A DNA stretch of 64,000 nt, from the NCBI GenBank assembly GCA_036971715.1, contig JAVHJL010000007.1, positions 1,178,001 to 1,242,000 on the forward strand. The letters are read 5' to 3'. This document shows, piece after piece, positions 12,506-24,273 of this stretch; position 1 is the stretch's first letter; the number at the start of each line of letters is the position of its first letter. Origin of the DNA: Arthrobotrys musiformis (Eukaryota; Ascomycota; Orbiliomycetes; Orbiliales; Orbiliaceae). The notes under the pieces were generated by a model. It ran no database searches, had not been told where the DNA came from, and saw only the letters and a list, made by a program, of their open reading frames with translations. A program made the position numbers and the translations under genes.

Positions 12506-13686
12506 TGCTAGCCTACGGCTGGGGGTGAGATGGGGGTGGGGGCGGCTCTTCCGCGAAATCCTCTTCTAGAGCAAAGGTGAAATTCGAGTGTCGGGGGATA
12601 TCAGGGATGGAAACACTGCGAGACCAGCTGAAAGCCACCATTGAATTGAAGGAAAGAAAAGGGGCGAATTGTCCACAAACGCATAGGTGTTTATAGAAAC
12701 AGCTTTGAATTAAGACCAGAGGGCGTTCCGTAGAGACGAGGACCGTGATGTCGACGAGTTGGCTGTATGTACAAGGGGCAGGAAGCTGCTGTACGATGGC
12801 GGACGAGAGACTGGACACTTCCTCCTGGGCCCCTAAATCTCTAAACCCTCTGAGACAGGCCATGATGGTCAACTGGACAACAAAGTCTCCCTTATCTTCC
12901 ATGGACAGGGAGTTCAGTGACACGAAGAACCAACAAGCACCCAACAGGTGCCATGGTTCTTTCTTTCATCCTGATCCAACTAGAACAGCCCAAGGCCATT
13001 TGTTTCCAAGCTGACGATGCAGAGACCTCCCGCATGCTTTTTTACATTCTTTGGAAGAGTAATGGGTCTTCTAGGTCTGGCGGGGCACGGGGTCTGGGGG
13101 TTCTGGGAGTCGGTGGACAAGGAGGGACCAAAATGCCCGCCTCCACAGAGCAGCCGATCGACGTAGGATCAAGCACCCTATCTCCGCTATTATAGTAAAG
13201 CAATCGTTAAAAGGCCTCCCCTCCACTGATAACTGACCTCCGATATCCTTCCGACTTCGATTTCGATCCTTCCGCTAGTTTGAACGGACGATTGTAATCG
13301 ACGGCGCATCGGCTGCCGTGGAAGGGGCGGGGAAAGGCTGCTGGCCGTGTCCTCATCGCGTTGTCAATATAAGACGGAGGCACCGAGATATTAGTAGCCC
13401 AATCGAGGCCCGTGGAGAAATGCAAAATAGATCGCTTTAGTTCCGTGAGCGTATACTCCGTCGGCTTGTTCAAGGAAGTCTAGCTGAGGCCTCCGATCGT
13501 GACTCGGAAGCGTTAAAGACGTGCGACGGAGGACCTTGCACCAGTAAGAGACGGTTTTCGTTTTGGATTGAAGAGCAGGCGGTAATAGCATTAAATCTAG
13601 ACCGGTATATACACAGCCCAGGCCGAGGCGGGGCAGTGTTGAGGTCTATTGAACTGCGTCGATGCCCCGGCATCGAATGAACTCGT
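12506..13686. other. Intergenic, nothing convincing
   Basis: A 143-codon minus-strand open frame at 12513-12944 abuts the F-box-like gene but has no recognisable domain and is treated as non-coding. The interval separates two minus-strand genes, so it should hold the F-box gene promoter and the HEI10 3' end. Confidence 0.4.
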
Positions 13687-15043
13687 CTATCTACGTGACC
13701 CTGCCCATCTCGGATTGGCTGGCACCTCGTTTAGTGCATGTCGCTGGCTGAATACCCCCAAACCCAGATGGCTTTTACCTCCGTGCCAACCCTGCATCTC
13801 GTTGCGGGGCGCATTTATATCATTTCTTCCATCGAGTGGCCTAAACTGTTGAAGATTGTGTCGGCCACTTGGGGGATTTACAGCGCTGTCTATAAATGCG
13901 ATCGGATGTTAGCCTCAGATAGATATTCGGTATCCCGAGGTAGCCTTTTAACGTACCAATACTCCCTCTAGGTGTCCCCGAATTCCAACCCCCATACTCG
14001 CCCCCAGACCTTCCATTCATCGGAATACGCGATCGCGAAGCGGATGTACCGACCCTTCTACCGCTTTCGCTATTCCCGTCGCTGATACTCCCCTCCCCCC
14101 TATCGATACTCCTCCTACCGCTCGGAACAGTCAATCTTTCTCTTTCGAAAAAAGGGGATCGGCTGGCCCCAATAACCCTTCCTTGGTCACCCTGGTGGTT
14201 CACGGTACTGTTTGGCCCCCCAAACCCCGCAGTGCCGCTTAGCCCGTCCCGATACGACCCGAGTGTGTGGTTTGAGGCTCTATTGTTTTGGACTTGCGAT
14301 ACCAAGCTCTCATGTTCAAGTCTATTGTACTTTTCCTGGATCTGGATTTCCCTGCGTGATTTTTCGCGAAGGGCTTCACCCAGCTCATGGATCTTTCGAG
14401 ACATGGTTTCGTTATCAGTCTTTAAGGCTAGCGAGCAAGTTAGATCACCGCCATGCAATAGGCCAATTCATTTAGATTGGGAGAGTACTTCGGATCCTTT
14501 CTTTCAAGGTATCGATTTGAGCATTGGAGTTTCGGACTTGTGTGTCAAGCTGAGCTTTCGAATGATCATTCCTCTGGTTCAACTCCTGTATGCAATATTT
14601 TTGGTAGACTCTTGAGGAAATAGATTATGTCAGCCGCCTTTGGTCCTTGAATAGAGCTAGCTAGCTAGCTGGTGGGTATGGGGGCACACTTACATCTCTT
14701 GACTGGCCTGGTACATCCAAAAACTGATCCCTCGCCCAGCTATTTCGAGAATCAGGCTGGGACTCAGGCCGCTAAGAACCGATGTCTTGTATTCCTCAGT
14801 TGGATTGAGGTTAGTTTTGATGATGTCATCGGGGCTTCTCAGCTCCGTGTGACAAGCTAGACAGATAGCTGGAGGTACAGCCGCCGTATGACGGTGCTCA
14901 GAGGATGTTCCTCGGTTGGGGAGGAGGTTATCGCCACATGGCATGCAGAATATATGGCTGCACGTGGTGATGACAGCGAAGGGGCCCAGAGCCGCCCTGC
15001 AGCTGAGGTTGTTGCACCTGAAACTGTTCGTATCCATTGTCAC
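13687..15043 (-). CDS. HEI10: HEI10/CCNB1IP1-type RING protein, meiotic crossover factor
   Basis: Predicted exons on the minus strand are 15043-14694, 14586-14489, 14427-13957 and 13889-13687, giving 373 residues. The frame stays open across all three introns, whose donors are GTAAGT, GTACTC and GTACGT. Residues 1-60 form an atypical RING: C-x4-C, then CSHIFCMPCG and CLAC. The segment after it, LNPTEEYKTSVLSGLSP with LEIAGRGISFWMYQ, is the signature of the HEI10/CCNB1IP1 family (human SPSEEYKAMVLAGLRP, ALAFWTYQ). A coiled coil follows (residues about 120-195), then a disordered Ser/Gly/Arg-rich tail. HEI10 is a ubiquitin/SUMO E3-like ZMM protein that accumulates at recombination sites on the synaptonemal complex and fixes crossovers. 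The exact C-terminus depends on the last intron. Confidence 0.75.
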
Positions 15044-15870
15044 ACTACCTTGCTTGGGTGCTAGCCAGCTGCGAAACGTAGATATGCGATAGTTAGCAAT
15101 CGGTAATCGAGCTTGTCGGCTTTTTGTTTGCTGGTGGGGGCTGATGCTTGCGATGTATAGTATACTTGTGTGAGCTATAAGTGGCCTGGGTAAGATGAGA
15201 GCCTACCGTAGGAAGAATGTGTCTTTCAGGCTATTTCAAAGGCAACTTGGCAACAACTCACAAATTCAAAACATTTTCAATTTGTTATTTTGAAGGTTCT
15301 TCTGGTCGCCTGGATTTTTGCTTGGAGTTCTTTCTGCTGAGCCCGAAATTTTCTGTAGAGCAACCAAAAAGGCCAAAAAGAACTGTGTTATAAAAACAAA
15401 GACACCAGTACAACTTTGTAACACCAAAAAAGTCTTAAACAAAAAACTTGTTAAAACTGCTATATATAACGATTCAACTAACAAGATCAAAGATGACAGA
15501 AAAAAAACCATATGAAATAAAAGCAACAGGAGATTGTTCTGTTTGACAAAAAACAACACTTTTTCTTATGTTGGATTTTGCCAAAATCCAGAAAGATATA
15601 GTGTTGTTTGCCAAGAAACGAAATTCAATACATACAAATGAAATGATTCAGCGCTGGGTTTGCCTAACTTATAACTCTTAGCAACTACTCTCGGTCTACT
15701 TATACTCCAATAGCATCATAAGCCGTGAACGATTCTGATCGTGAAGCGTCGAACACTTTTTTCTCAATGATGTCGGCATAGTGCTAATTTCAGCACGGTT
15801 GGAATCCACGGCGGAATCTACAGCGGATCGAATTTTCATTCGATCAGCTCGCGTTAATCTCGCGATGTTA
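15044..15870. other. AT-rich intergenic with nested inverted repeat
   Basis: Holds the HEI10 promoter side and an A/T-biased block (15240-15660) in which open frames on both strands are low-complexity. A nested inverted repeat at 15551-15609 is listed separately. No gene is recognised. Confidence 0.4.
15551..15609. repeat. Nested inverted repeat
   Basis: The outer arms AAACAACACT (15551-15560) and AGTGTTGTTT (15600-15609) are perfect reverse complements. Inside them TGGATTTTG (15572-15580) and CAAAATCCA (15582-15590) form a second perfect pair separated by one base. The arrangement could be a cruciform, a small transposon relic or a binding site. No open frame crosses it convincingly. Confidence 0.6.
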
Positions 15871-16430
15871 CTAGGTCCTATCGAGAGCTTCTTTGCATTC
15901 GATGTCCGCATCCAGGTTCTCCTCCCTTGGAATCCAGGTGTAGGTCACTTTTCCAATGTATGATATCTTATTCTCTAAAGCAAAGGCGAGCCGAAAAAGG
16001 TCTGTATTTGCGACGGGCCGCCCTGAAGCGTTGTACCAGCCGTTATCGATCCATTTGTGGATATAAGTCGTCAGACTTGTAATGGCATATTTGGAATCCG
16101 ACTTAATCCTAACGTCCATATAAGGCTCCGCGGAAAGCTCTGAGTATCTCGCTAACGCCCACTTGAGGGCCATAATGATGGCCATGATCTCTGCCCTTTG
16201 ATTTGTGGGAACCGGATTATTAGGCGGCAGGTGTTTTACTTTAGTTTTGTGGAAGCCGTTTCGGGTGAATAGACAGGCGGCGGCAACGGCGGTCGAGCCA
16301 GGTTGACCGTTTCCCCGACAGGCGCCGTCCACCTTGAATTCCATAATATACACCATATCGTCGAGATGAAGATACCCGGGTTGGTTGAGCTGCGCTAGCG
16401 GTAGCAAAGGATTCGGGTTGTGTCTAAAGT
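15871..16430 (-). CDS. Ribonuclease H domain protein (5' end unresolved)
   Basis: The terminal exon, ending with TAG at 15871, encodes a complete RNase H fold. The catalytic residues fall in the expected order: Asp in FKVDGACRGNG, Glu in NQRAEIMAII, Asp in RIKSDSKYAI and the last Asp in NLDADIECKEAL. The motif IDNGWYNASGRPVANTDL is the usual WxxxGW-S-G-PV-N-DL stretch of this family. The enzyme cleaves RNA in RNA-DNA hybrids. The frame is open upstream through a Cys/His motif (CEGCPYHNF), to about 16468, without an ATG, so at least one 5' exon is missing; an ATG frame at 16640 with a GTAGGT donor is a candidate but not proven. No reverse transcriptase or integrase lies nearby, so a host gene is likelier than a retroelement fragment. 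Confidence 0.7.
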
Positions 16431-19400
16431 TATGATAGGGGCATCCCTCGCATAGACTCTTGGAAATCTAGATTCTAATATTTGACTTTAAGGTCATCTA
16501 TGAAAACCCGGATATGTAGAATTATGTGCTGGTAAAAGCGTATGATATTTAATTCTCCTCCTTTCCTGGGGTCGGTTAAGTGGTTTACCTACCCCGCTTT
16601 TGGCCCACCACAAATGATATTTTTTTCTTATTTCATCTAGCATGCTGGTGTTAAGCCCCGCTGCTTGCCAAATCAACCTGCATTACGCATACCAGAAGTT
16701 AAGGGAACTTCATTCAGCCGGTGGAAAGGCCTCATATGCATGGTCGAAGAAGCACCTGCTCCGTAGCTGATGCTCGTGTTACAGCCCCATCGGGACTTGA
16801 CCTCTGCACAAGTATTTGAGGAAATAAACAGGGGTGAAAGACGACAAACACCACAAGTAAATAAGTATCTACCCTGGAACCCGAATCCGATCCATACCCA
16901 AAACGACCCGCGACCGAAAGAGGAAATTAAAAAGACCGAAAGGTCCAAAGTAGATGATGGTTGACAGACGACGGCTAACAGAAGATGGATAGTGAACGAC
17001 AGTTAGCCAATGGGAACCAAAACAAAGCAAACCTGGACGAGTCAAATCGCAATGCAAATCAAATAAACCTATCCATCCGCCTATCGAAATCTATTAATGA
17101 ATATTAAATGCCCGAATAGATTAAATCTTTAACGCCAATATCGCCGAAATCGTAGAGTTAGTAAGATGCGTCGTGATAATAAAATACCGCACAGAATGTG
17201 AAAGTCATCCTTTTATCTACCGCGTGAACAGAACCGGTTTCAAAAAACGATAATTCTCCTTACGCACAGTAACCCCCTTTGGAAACCCCGCCCTTGCGAC
17301 TGGACACCTGCTTCCTCATCCGAATGATCCGCGCAATGTCTCCGTCGATAAACGCGAAATCTCCGCAGATTCGATGCTAATATTCGGTGCCAACTCCAGC
17401 AATATGAGGAATACTGGCTGAAACGATTCCAAAATCTTCACCAGGAGGTTAGGGGATTAGATCATACCGTGATGTCTTTTAACATCACTCTCCACTAGGC
17501 TCTCGAGGAAGTGCGGGGTATTCGGGATGATGCTATAAACAGCCGGCCATAAAACTCCTGGATATCCCCTCCAATATTTTCGTGTCGATAATACCTCCTT
17601 GTTTCCATCACAAGATTTGCGCGACACATAAACTCCCTCTCTCTCACACCATCTTGTTCTCCCTTACTTAAGTATGTAACGAGGATACAACATAATGAGC
17701 TTAGAGCGGAAATACGAGCAGCTGGTGGGCCCATGCATACGGGAATGACAGTCCATGCTATACGTACTGTTAGATGAAAACCACAAGGACAACACGAAAC
17801 CAGGAATAGGAATGCACCCAGTTCTGTACCCTTTGTAATAACTCGGAAGAGCGGATAAGACCCCTTACCAAAGTTAATACTCTACCATTCGGACATTTAT
17901 AAATAGAGCTATTACTTAAAAGATTATTGCCATTAAACCATGTTCAAGATGCCTTTTAAGGATTTTAGCTTATATAAATAGATATTTAATTTAGACTATT
18001 AAATCATTCAGTATCAAAAAAAGTAAAAAATATTCAAAAAAGGCATGATTGTATGATATTCTCTGTTATAATAAAAAATCCCGTGTGGAAATCTAGTATA
18101 TGCGGTAGGTGCTATAACATTATCATTCCAGTTTATCACACATGGACACGCCGGCACGCACAATTATATATATCACAGCTTTCTAACATATATTTGTTAA
18201 CAGACTTTGCTTTGCATACTTTATCAGCCTTTTTATGAATCGCCTTCCTTTTCCTAATGTTCTACAGCAGGTTTTATTAATACAACTTTCCATCAGATGT
18301 TTGTAACTTGCAGTTTGTGAGCTTGTTCTATGCACAAACCCGTATTTCTATATCGCATGCTAAACAGCTAATACAAAATTTTTCTTTTGTAACCCTCGTA
18401 CATTCACTCACAGGATTTTGCTAAATCCCTGCTAAAAACTGCCTCCCTGCAAACCCTGGCAAAGTACTTTCGATGCTCATTCACAAATCAGATACCTGAC
18501 AAGATAAGTCTTCGATTGCATAGTATATACTAATCGAATAAGATACCACGGAAACATCGACTTCAGCTCCTAATGATAAACTACAAATCATCAAAATTCA
18601 TAAGCATCTTTGTTAGCAAAGCAGCCTATCTTCATTGATCAGAATAATTACCCGAGTGAGTAACGAGACTTTTACGAGACCAGATCAAGGGCTGGATGGA
18701 CTAGGCACAGACAAGCATTCTGATGTTGTGTTCTCGCGTTGTGTTAGGGCAACGAAGGAGGAAAGGAATCCTGCCATCTAACATCACCTTGTGATTGCTA
18801 ACAGCAACTGCAGCTGCAGCCAACAGACTTCTAGTTAACATATGTCTGTGTGGATCGGCGACGAGGAAAGCCTTCACAAACGCAAGAGACAGGGCGAGAG
18901 TAGGTGGCAGACAAAACAAAAGGGCTAAGCTTAGAAGAGAAAACAAATCAGGGCCTCGGCCTTAATTTGAGACGGGTACATTTTTGAAGCAGCCTTTAAT
19001 CGGCAGGTGGCCGAAATAGCAAAATTGATGCTTAAATGAGCTCTGTAACTCCTATGGCAGCCTAAAAAACTCCTCTCAACTCTTACATCAAAAGAACGAT
19101 AAAAAATATCTAGGCAATATTATAGTTAGAAAAAAGATTATATAACGCAATATAACCCGCAAATCCAGAATAAGAAAGCATCTAAATCTAAGCCCCAGAA
19201 CTCAAAGAACAATATTAATAGTGTTATATTAGAATTTTAAGTTTATATTAAGTTGTATTTGCTTTATAAATTATTTTGACAACCTAAAGTAGTTCCAAAG
19301 CACTACTAAAACGCCGGCAAAGACATACCTATTCTCCCTACGGTACTTACCTAAGTACTCAAGTACCTATACAAAGCTTATCATTATACGGCCTAGGCCT

Positions 19401-19926
19401 ATAGCTTTCATGAACGATATAGGTACCTACCTATATGCAATGGGTGGAGCTCCCTTGTAAACACCCAGGCAGGCGGTATATGTCCCGAGACCTCGACTTT
19501 CTTGTAGAAAACCTAATTACAATGATATATCGACAACCGATTATACGCATATATCAGAATTGATAGTTGAAACCGATATCCTCGTCTACCCGGGTGCCTA
19601 TGCCTAATATAATATATTCACAATGGAAAGACTATATGTGCAAATTAATGTACGCTTAAAAAGAATAGCTCTAGGGAACCGGTTTCAACCCGCCTCTTCT
19701 ATTCCTTGGTTCAATAAACCCATATATCTGGGGCTAGGACTAGGGTATGCATGTGGATTCATATCATTTCTGTTGTACATACGAGGCTATACATATTATT
19801 ACATTCATCAGGGCGAGAGTGGAGGTGATGCCAGATAGGGAAAAAGTAATATCATATCGCTCAAATAACAAAAAGACCACGGCTCCGCCTCGTTATAATC
19901 AACAGCACCCCTTTCTCTCAAACACA
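16431..19926. other. Gene-poor AT-rich spacer
   Basis: Contains possible 5' sequence of the RNase H gene at its left end. From about 17.1 to 19.6 kb it is AT-rich with frequent TA steps and no open frame above about 90 codons that resembles a protein. It may be mutated repeat DNA, but no repeat family was recognised. Confidence 0.4.
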
Positions 19927-21418
19927 TCATCTCGTCAATGTCTTCAAATCTTCGTTCACGGATGCCACTTTGCTAGCCACAGCGAGCATGCCCGAGAACA
20001 CGACCTTCTCCGCCTTAACAACCTCTCTCACTTTGCTCTCCGCGCTCATGTTAACCTGTCCGACATCCCTTTCCACGGCCTCCAAAGTTTTCTCCACCTC
20101 GCCGACGGTTGCGAGGAAGTTCGTTGCCTTGCCCTCCAGTTCACCAGACTTCTCCTCGAAATATGGCATTAGTGAGTACTCAGGGTTTGATGTGTGGTGC
20201 GTCGACAGGTAGTGGGATCGCTGAGACATCGGGAGCCTTAGAATATCAATGGTCCTTGTGCTCAAGGTTGCGGTATTGATCAGTTGGGTTGAAGCGTTAT
20301 GAAGTTGGCCGATGGAGTGCCCATCGTTGTTTAGGAATGTGGTGGTAAATCCCAGTTTCCTCGAAACATGTTCGACGTCGTCGTCGACGGATTCCATCGC
20401 ATCCTTGTGTGTGACCGATCTAGCACTGAGTTCCTGCGAGATACCAATCGCTTTTTGTACATATTCGTCCAGGAAATCTAGGATGGACCGTACATCTGCA
20501 TGTAGCTCCTCATATCTTGTTGTCCCTCTCATGTTGCTAAAGTTCATTTCTACTGCCTGCGGTGGCACTTGAGCCTGCGTTTGTGGTTGTCCAAAAAGAG
20601 ATGCTTGAGGTTGTTGAGCTGACGATGCACCAAATAGTCCAGTGCTTGGTTGAGCAGCGGGTTGACTCCTGTTCGTTGTTTGTAAGTACAGTAGTTATTA
20701 TCGAGGAGCGAAGGGGGTACCTACAAGAGGGTTGGGGTGGGCCTAGACGCTGGTTGGCCAAACAAACCACCACCACCACCACCACCACCAGCTCCACCTG
20801 CTGTTGAGCCACCAAAGAGCCCACCGCCGCTGCCTGCAGCTGGCTGGGGCGCAGCGGAACCTGCACCGAAGAGTCCTCCTCCAGCGGCTGGTTGCGATGC
20901 CCCCGTTGCTCCAAAGAGACCAGAGGAAGTCGGAGCGGCCGAAGCAGCCGTAGGTGCCCCTAGTAATCCTCCACCAGCTGATGTAGTAGCGGGGGTCGAG
21001 CCAAACAGACCACCAGCAGCTGGCGTCGCGGCAGTAGCGGCTGAGCCAAACAGCCCCCCGGCAGCTGGAGCGCTAGTTGTAGTAGCCGCAGAGCCAAAAA
21101 GACCCCCAGCGGCTGGAGCTGAAGTAGTTGTGGGTGCTGTAGATCCGAATAGACCGCCCGAGGGTGCTGTTGTGGTACTTTGGCCAAAGAGGCCCGCCGA
21201 TGCTGGCGGCTGCTGCGAAGTTGACTGTCCAAATATAGACGCACCACCGATACTACCCAAACCACCCGTTGCCGCACCGGAGCCTTGGCCACTAATTAGA
21301 ACAGGTTAGTCGCACTTTTTCTGGGCCATTGCTCAGGATGATGGAGATCTTACAAGGTATTGGCTGCTGTGGTATTGATGGCGCTCGGGGTGTTCGAGAC
21401 CCGATTGAAAAGCGACAT
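19927..21418 (-). CDS. NUP49: Nucleoporin NUP49/NSP49 (GLFG nucleoporin)
   Basis: Exons are 21418-21354, 21291-20725 and 20668-19927, 457 residues, and the frame is kept across both introns (donors GTAAGA and GTAGGT). The N-terminus MSLFNRVSNTPSAINTT leads into about a dozen GLFG/LFG repeats with Ala/Pro/Thr-rich linkers, two FG-type repeats (GLFGASS, SLFGQP) after intron 2, and then a coiled-coil region from about residue 250 (MNFSNMRGTTRYEELHADVR onward) typical of the Nup58/Nup49 family. Nup49 sits in the central channel of the nuclear pore with Nsp1 and Nup57; the FG repeats bind transport receptors and the coiled coil assembles the trimer. The start is 347 bp from the divergent FIP1 start, so the two essential genes may share a promoter region. 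Confidence 0.9.
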
Positions 21419-21765
21419 GATGAGAAACCGCGGGAGTACCCCTACGCCACGAGAAACGTCCAGGCGATATTTGAAGGTGCTTGGTCGCGATTCGAGGAGC
21501 GATGACTTCTCGATACCGTCGTGCGGACTTTCGCTGGTGGCGGCGCGGTGAGGTTGATGATTGAGGTGAGGTTGATGATGGCGATGTGAGAACGTTTGTA
21601 TTGAGATGCTGTGCTTTGTGTGGCGGAACGCGTCGAAGGTGCGCTGTGGCTGGTGAGAGCCTGTGGCTGGTGGCTGTTGGTCGAAAACGCGACCAAGTGC
21701 CCGTGTACCACCTCAACTCCATCTTCACATCACCCCACACCATCGCAACCATCAAACCCAGCACG
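21419..21765. promoter_or_regulatory. Divergent promoter region of NUP49 and FIP1
   Basis: The 347 bp between the NUP49 ATG (minus strand) and the FIP1 ATG (plus strand) carry no gene of their own and must hold both start regions. No specific binding motif is asserted. Confidence 0.6.
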
Positions 21766-23110
21766 ATGGAAGACGACGACGACGATTTCTACGGGGATGC
21801 ATCCCCTCCTGCGCAGCCGGTACATCAAGTTACCGTCCAGGACTTGCTCTCCAACGACAATTCTACACCGAAACCTGCGTCTTCGGCCGTCGCTCCCGCC
21901 CCTGCACGCCAGGACATCAAGATGAACGATGTGGCCAATGCTGAAGACAATGCTCGAACCGGCGGGGGAGGAGCCGAAGAAGAGGAAGAGGAAATTGAGG
22001 AGGAAATAGAAGTTGAGGATGACGACGACGTACGGACTCCTGGAGTACTCCCACGTTCGCGATTCCAGCCTACTAACCCGAGTTATCGACCTCGTCTAGG
22101 ATGTCGAATTCATCCTGGAGCTTAAAGCTGGGCAAGCGGTTGCACCACCCCCACAGGGTGCTACTCGTTATGGCGCCAGGCAGGCTACTGCCTCCGTTGC
22201 ACCTCAACGTCAAGTATCACACCAGGACCCGAAGGAGCGGGCCGCTCCACAAGCCGTCTCCCCGGCACCTCGTACGGCTGCAGTTGTATCTACTAAAACA
22301 CCCGCTCCACGAGGGCCCACTCCACCACCCATCGCAACCTCGACACTCGACATCAATGCTGTCCCCACTCATCCTTCTACGGGTGAAAAGCTGACTTCTC
22401 TCAACATTGACGAGCTCCCGTCCAAACCCTGGAGGAACCCGGGATCCGACGTCTCGGACTATTTCAACTACGGCTTTGACGAATTCACATGGACGGCTTA
22501 CTGCCAGAAACAAGAAAACACACGGAAGGATTTTGATCCAAAGAAGATGATGGAGGATATGATGATGTTCGGGAACATGCTCGACCCTTCGCAGTTAATG
22601 AACATGACAGGTGCTACTGGTGGGGCCGGCACCGGCAATACACCAAACATGCCGAACACTGGAGCAGGAGGCTTTCCAAATGGAATGCCCCTTCCGCCCG
22701 GTATTCCACCCGAAATGGCCGCGGCCATGATGCAGCAAGTTGGGATGCCTGGGATGCCACCTATTCCCGGGATGCCTGGAATGCCGAATTTTGGTATGGA
22801 TATGATGGGCGGGGCCGGTGGCAATAACACCCCAAATCGACAGGACATGCAGATGTTCAACTCCGGTGGACAGGGCGGCGGCGGCGGTGGTGGTGGTGGC
22901 GGTGGCGGCTTCGGACCCCAAGGGATGGGACAGTTCCAACCTCAGATGACCAACTCCTATGCCGAAGAGCAACAGCGTTTCGAGCAGCAGAAGTATATGC
23001 AGCAGCAGCAGCAGAGATTGTACGCTCAATATCGTTCTTAAAATACACATTTTTTATCCTTCAGTCAGCCAACGTGAAAAACTAACAAAACCATATGAAA
23101 CGCAAACAGA

Positions 23111-23148
<38 letters not shown>

Positions 23149-23290
23149 ACAACAGCGCGGCTTTAACAACCCTAACGCTGCATACGGCAACTTTCAAGCC
23201 CAGAACAACAACAACCACATGGGCCGTGGTAGGGGTGGACCTGGAACCCAAGGCGGTACCGGCAATGTTTCCCAGCAGAGGGGGTGGTAG
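21766..23290 (+). CDS. FIP1: FIP1, pre-mRNA polyadenylation factor
   Basis: Exons are 21766-22029, 22100-23019 and 23110-23290, all in frame, about 454 residues. The acidic N-terminus (MEDDDDDFYGDAS and an E/D-rich run at about residues 70-88) precedes the diagnostic Fip1 motif, DELPSKPWRNPGSD then SDYFNYGFDEFTW, encoded near 22410-22490. The C-terminal half is low complexity: Met/Gly/Pro-rich, a poly-Gly tract, poly-Gln spanning the last intron, and a GRGRGG end. Fip1 is the flexible tether in the cleavage and polyadenylation factor that binds poly(A) polymerase. Intron 1 donor is GTACGG and intron 2 donor GTACGC; the CAG codons continue on both sides of intron 2, which supports the junction. 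Confidence 0.9.
22985..23158 (+). repeat. CAG/CAA (poly-Gln) repeats split by an intron
   Basis: A CAG run at the end of FIP1 exon 2 and a longer CAG/CAA run at the start of exon 3 together encode the poly-Gln tract. Such runs are length-variable between strains. Confidence 0.7.
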
Positions 23291-24273
23291 AACCATTGGC
23301 ATCTTTCTGGAGACGGGGTCAACGATATTGCACCAAGTTCATTTTCATTCGTACCTGGCAACTCGAAATCCAGCAAGTCCCTCAGGTCCCACCAGAGACA
23401 GCGATCTAGCGATATAAATCAACGGACGAACTCTGCCGACTTGAAGACAACTGACAGCCCTTGTAACAGTTCCCAGACCCCCTCCCCAATCTCCAGCATT
23501 TTGAAGGAAGTCTCGGGTAATTCCCAGACCGTCTACCGAGGCCTTCGTCATCCTGTGGGATTACCCCTGCAAACCACACTTAAAATATGCGGTGGCAGCC
23601 AGCTTGAGGATGAGAAGCCCAAAAAAGAGAACGTCAATCCCGCTAATCCCGACGGTGGAATCGACATCGAGGATCTTATACGACGACTCACTGGTGGCTA
23701 GAGGGCTCGTTTAGTCTGCAGGCTCTCTCGTTTCATTTTGTTATTGCTCAAAGAGGGGCTTTTTTTTCCTGTTGGACTTGACTTGGACTGCATGCTGCTT
23801 AATGTATATTATCACTTTTCACAACATAAAAACGGCGTTTTGCTCTGTTGGAAGCTTTTGGGGTAATTAACAGGGACATCAATGCATAATCCTTTGGACG
23901 AATTTGCGAAGCGTGGTCTTGGACCGGCCATTTTAGTCGTCTGCCGGTGTTCTCTATATAAGCACGTCTAGTCTCGAGAGCATGTGTGCTATTATAGTCG
24001 TCCGAAGGTTCCTCGTCCTGATGGCTGTGTTGGTGTATTTACCATCTCCACCATCGCCTTGTCTCGTCACTAGGCTCTTCAACTGACCATCGCCCACGGC
24101 AACTTATTCGTAAACACTTAAGTATATATATGGCTCGATGCTCCCGTCTCATCGCCAAACGTCGTTTTGACTCTGACTTCTTACCTCCAAGGCGCCTAGC
24201 ACAGTTAACGGACCAATCCCGATGACCAGCAGCTGTGCTTATCACCAACTCTGAACTTTGTATATCTCCCAAG
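23291..24273. other. FIP1 3' region and ZIP2-candidate promoter
   Basis: Contains an 86-codon open frame listed separately at low confidence, then T-rich sequence likely to contain the FIP1 polyadenylation region, then the 5' region of the gene starting at 24274. Confidence 0.5.
23441..23701 (+). CDS. Small hypothetical ORF downstream of FIP1
   Basis: An 86-codon frame starting with ATG, Ser/Thr-rich at first and ending in an acidic-amphipathic segment (GGIDIEDLIRRLTGG). It lies only 150 bp after the FIP1 stop, so it may simply be 3' UTR. I recognise no family. The non-random C-terminal segment is the only argument for coding. Confidence 0.2.
   Translation: MKTTDSPCNSSQTPSPISSILKEVSGNSQTVYRGLRHPVGLPLQTTLKICGGSQLEDEKPKKENVNPANPDGGIDIEDLIRRLTGG

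Noticed and set aside
12513..12944. 143-codon minus-strand frame just upstream of the F-box-like gene
   Set aside because: No recognisable domain, no clear splice continuation, and it occupies the place where the F-box gene promoter must be.
15266..15559. 97-codon hydrophobic minus-strand frame
   Set aside because: Leu/Phe/Val composition follows from A/T-rich DNA; no family and no start context.
20737..21309. 190-codon proline-rich plus-strand frame
   Set aside because: Exact antisense of the GLFG repeats of NUP49; the Gly-rich repeats read as Pro/Ala-rich in the other strand.
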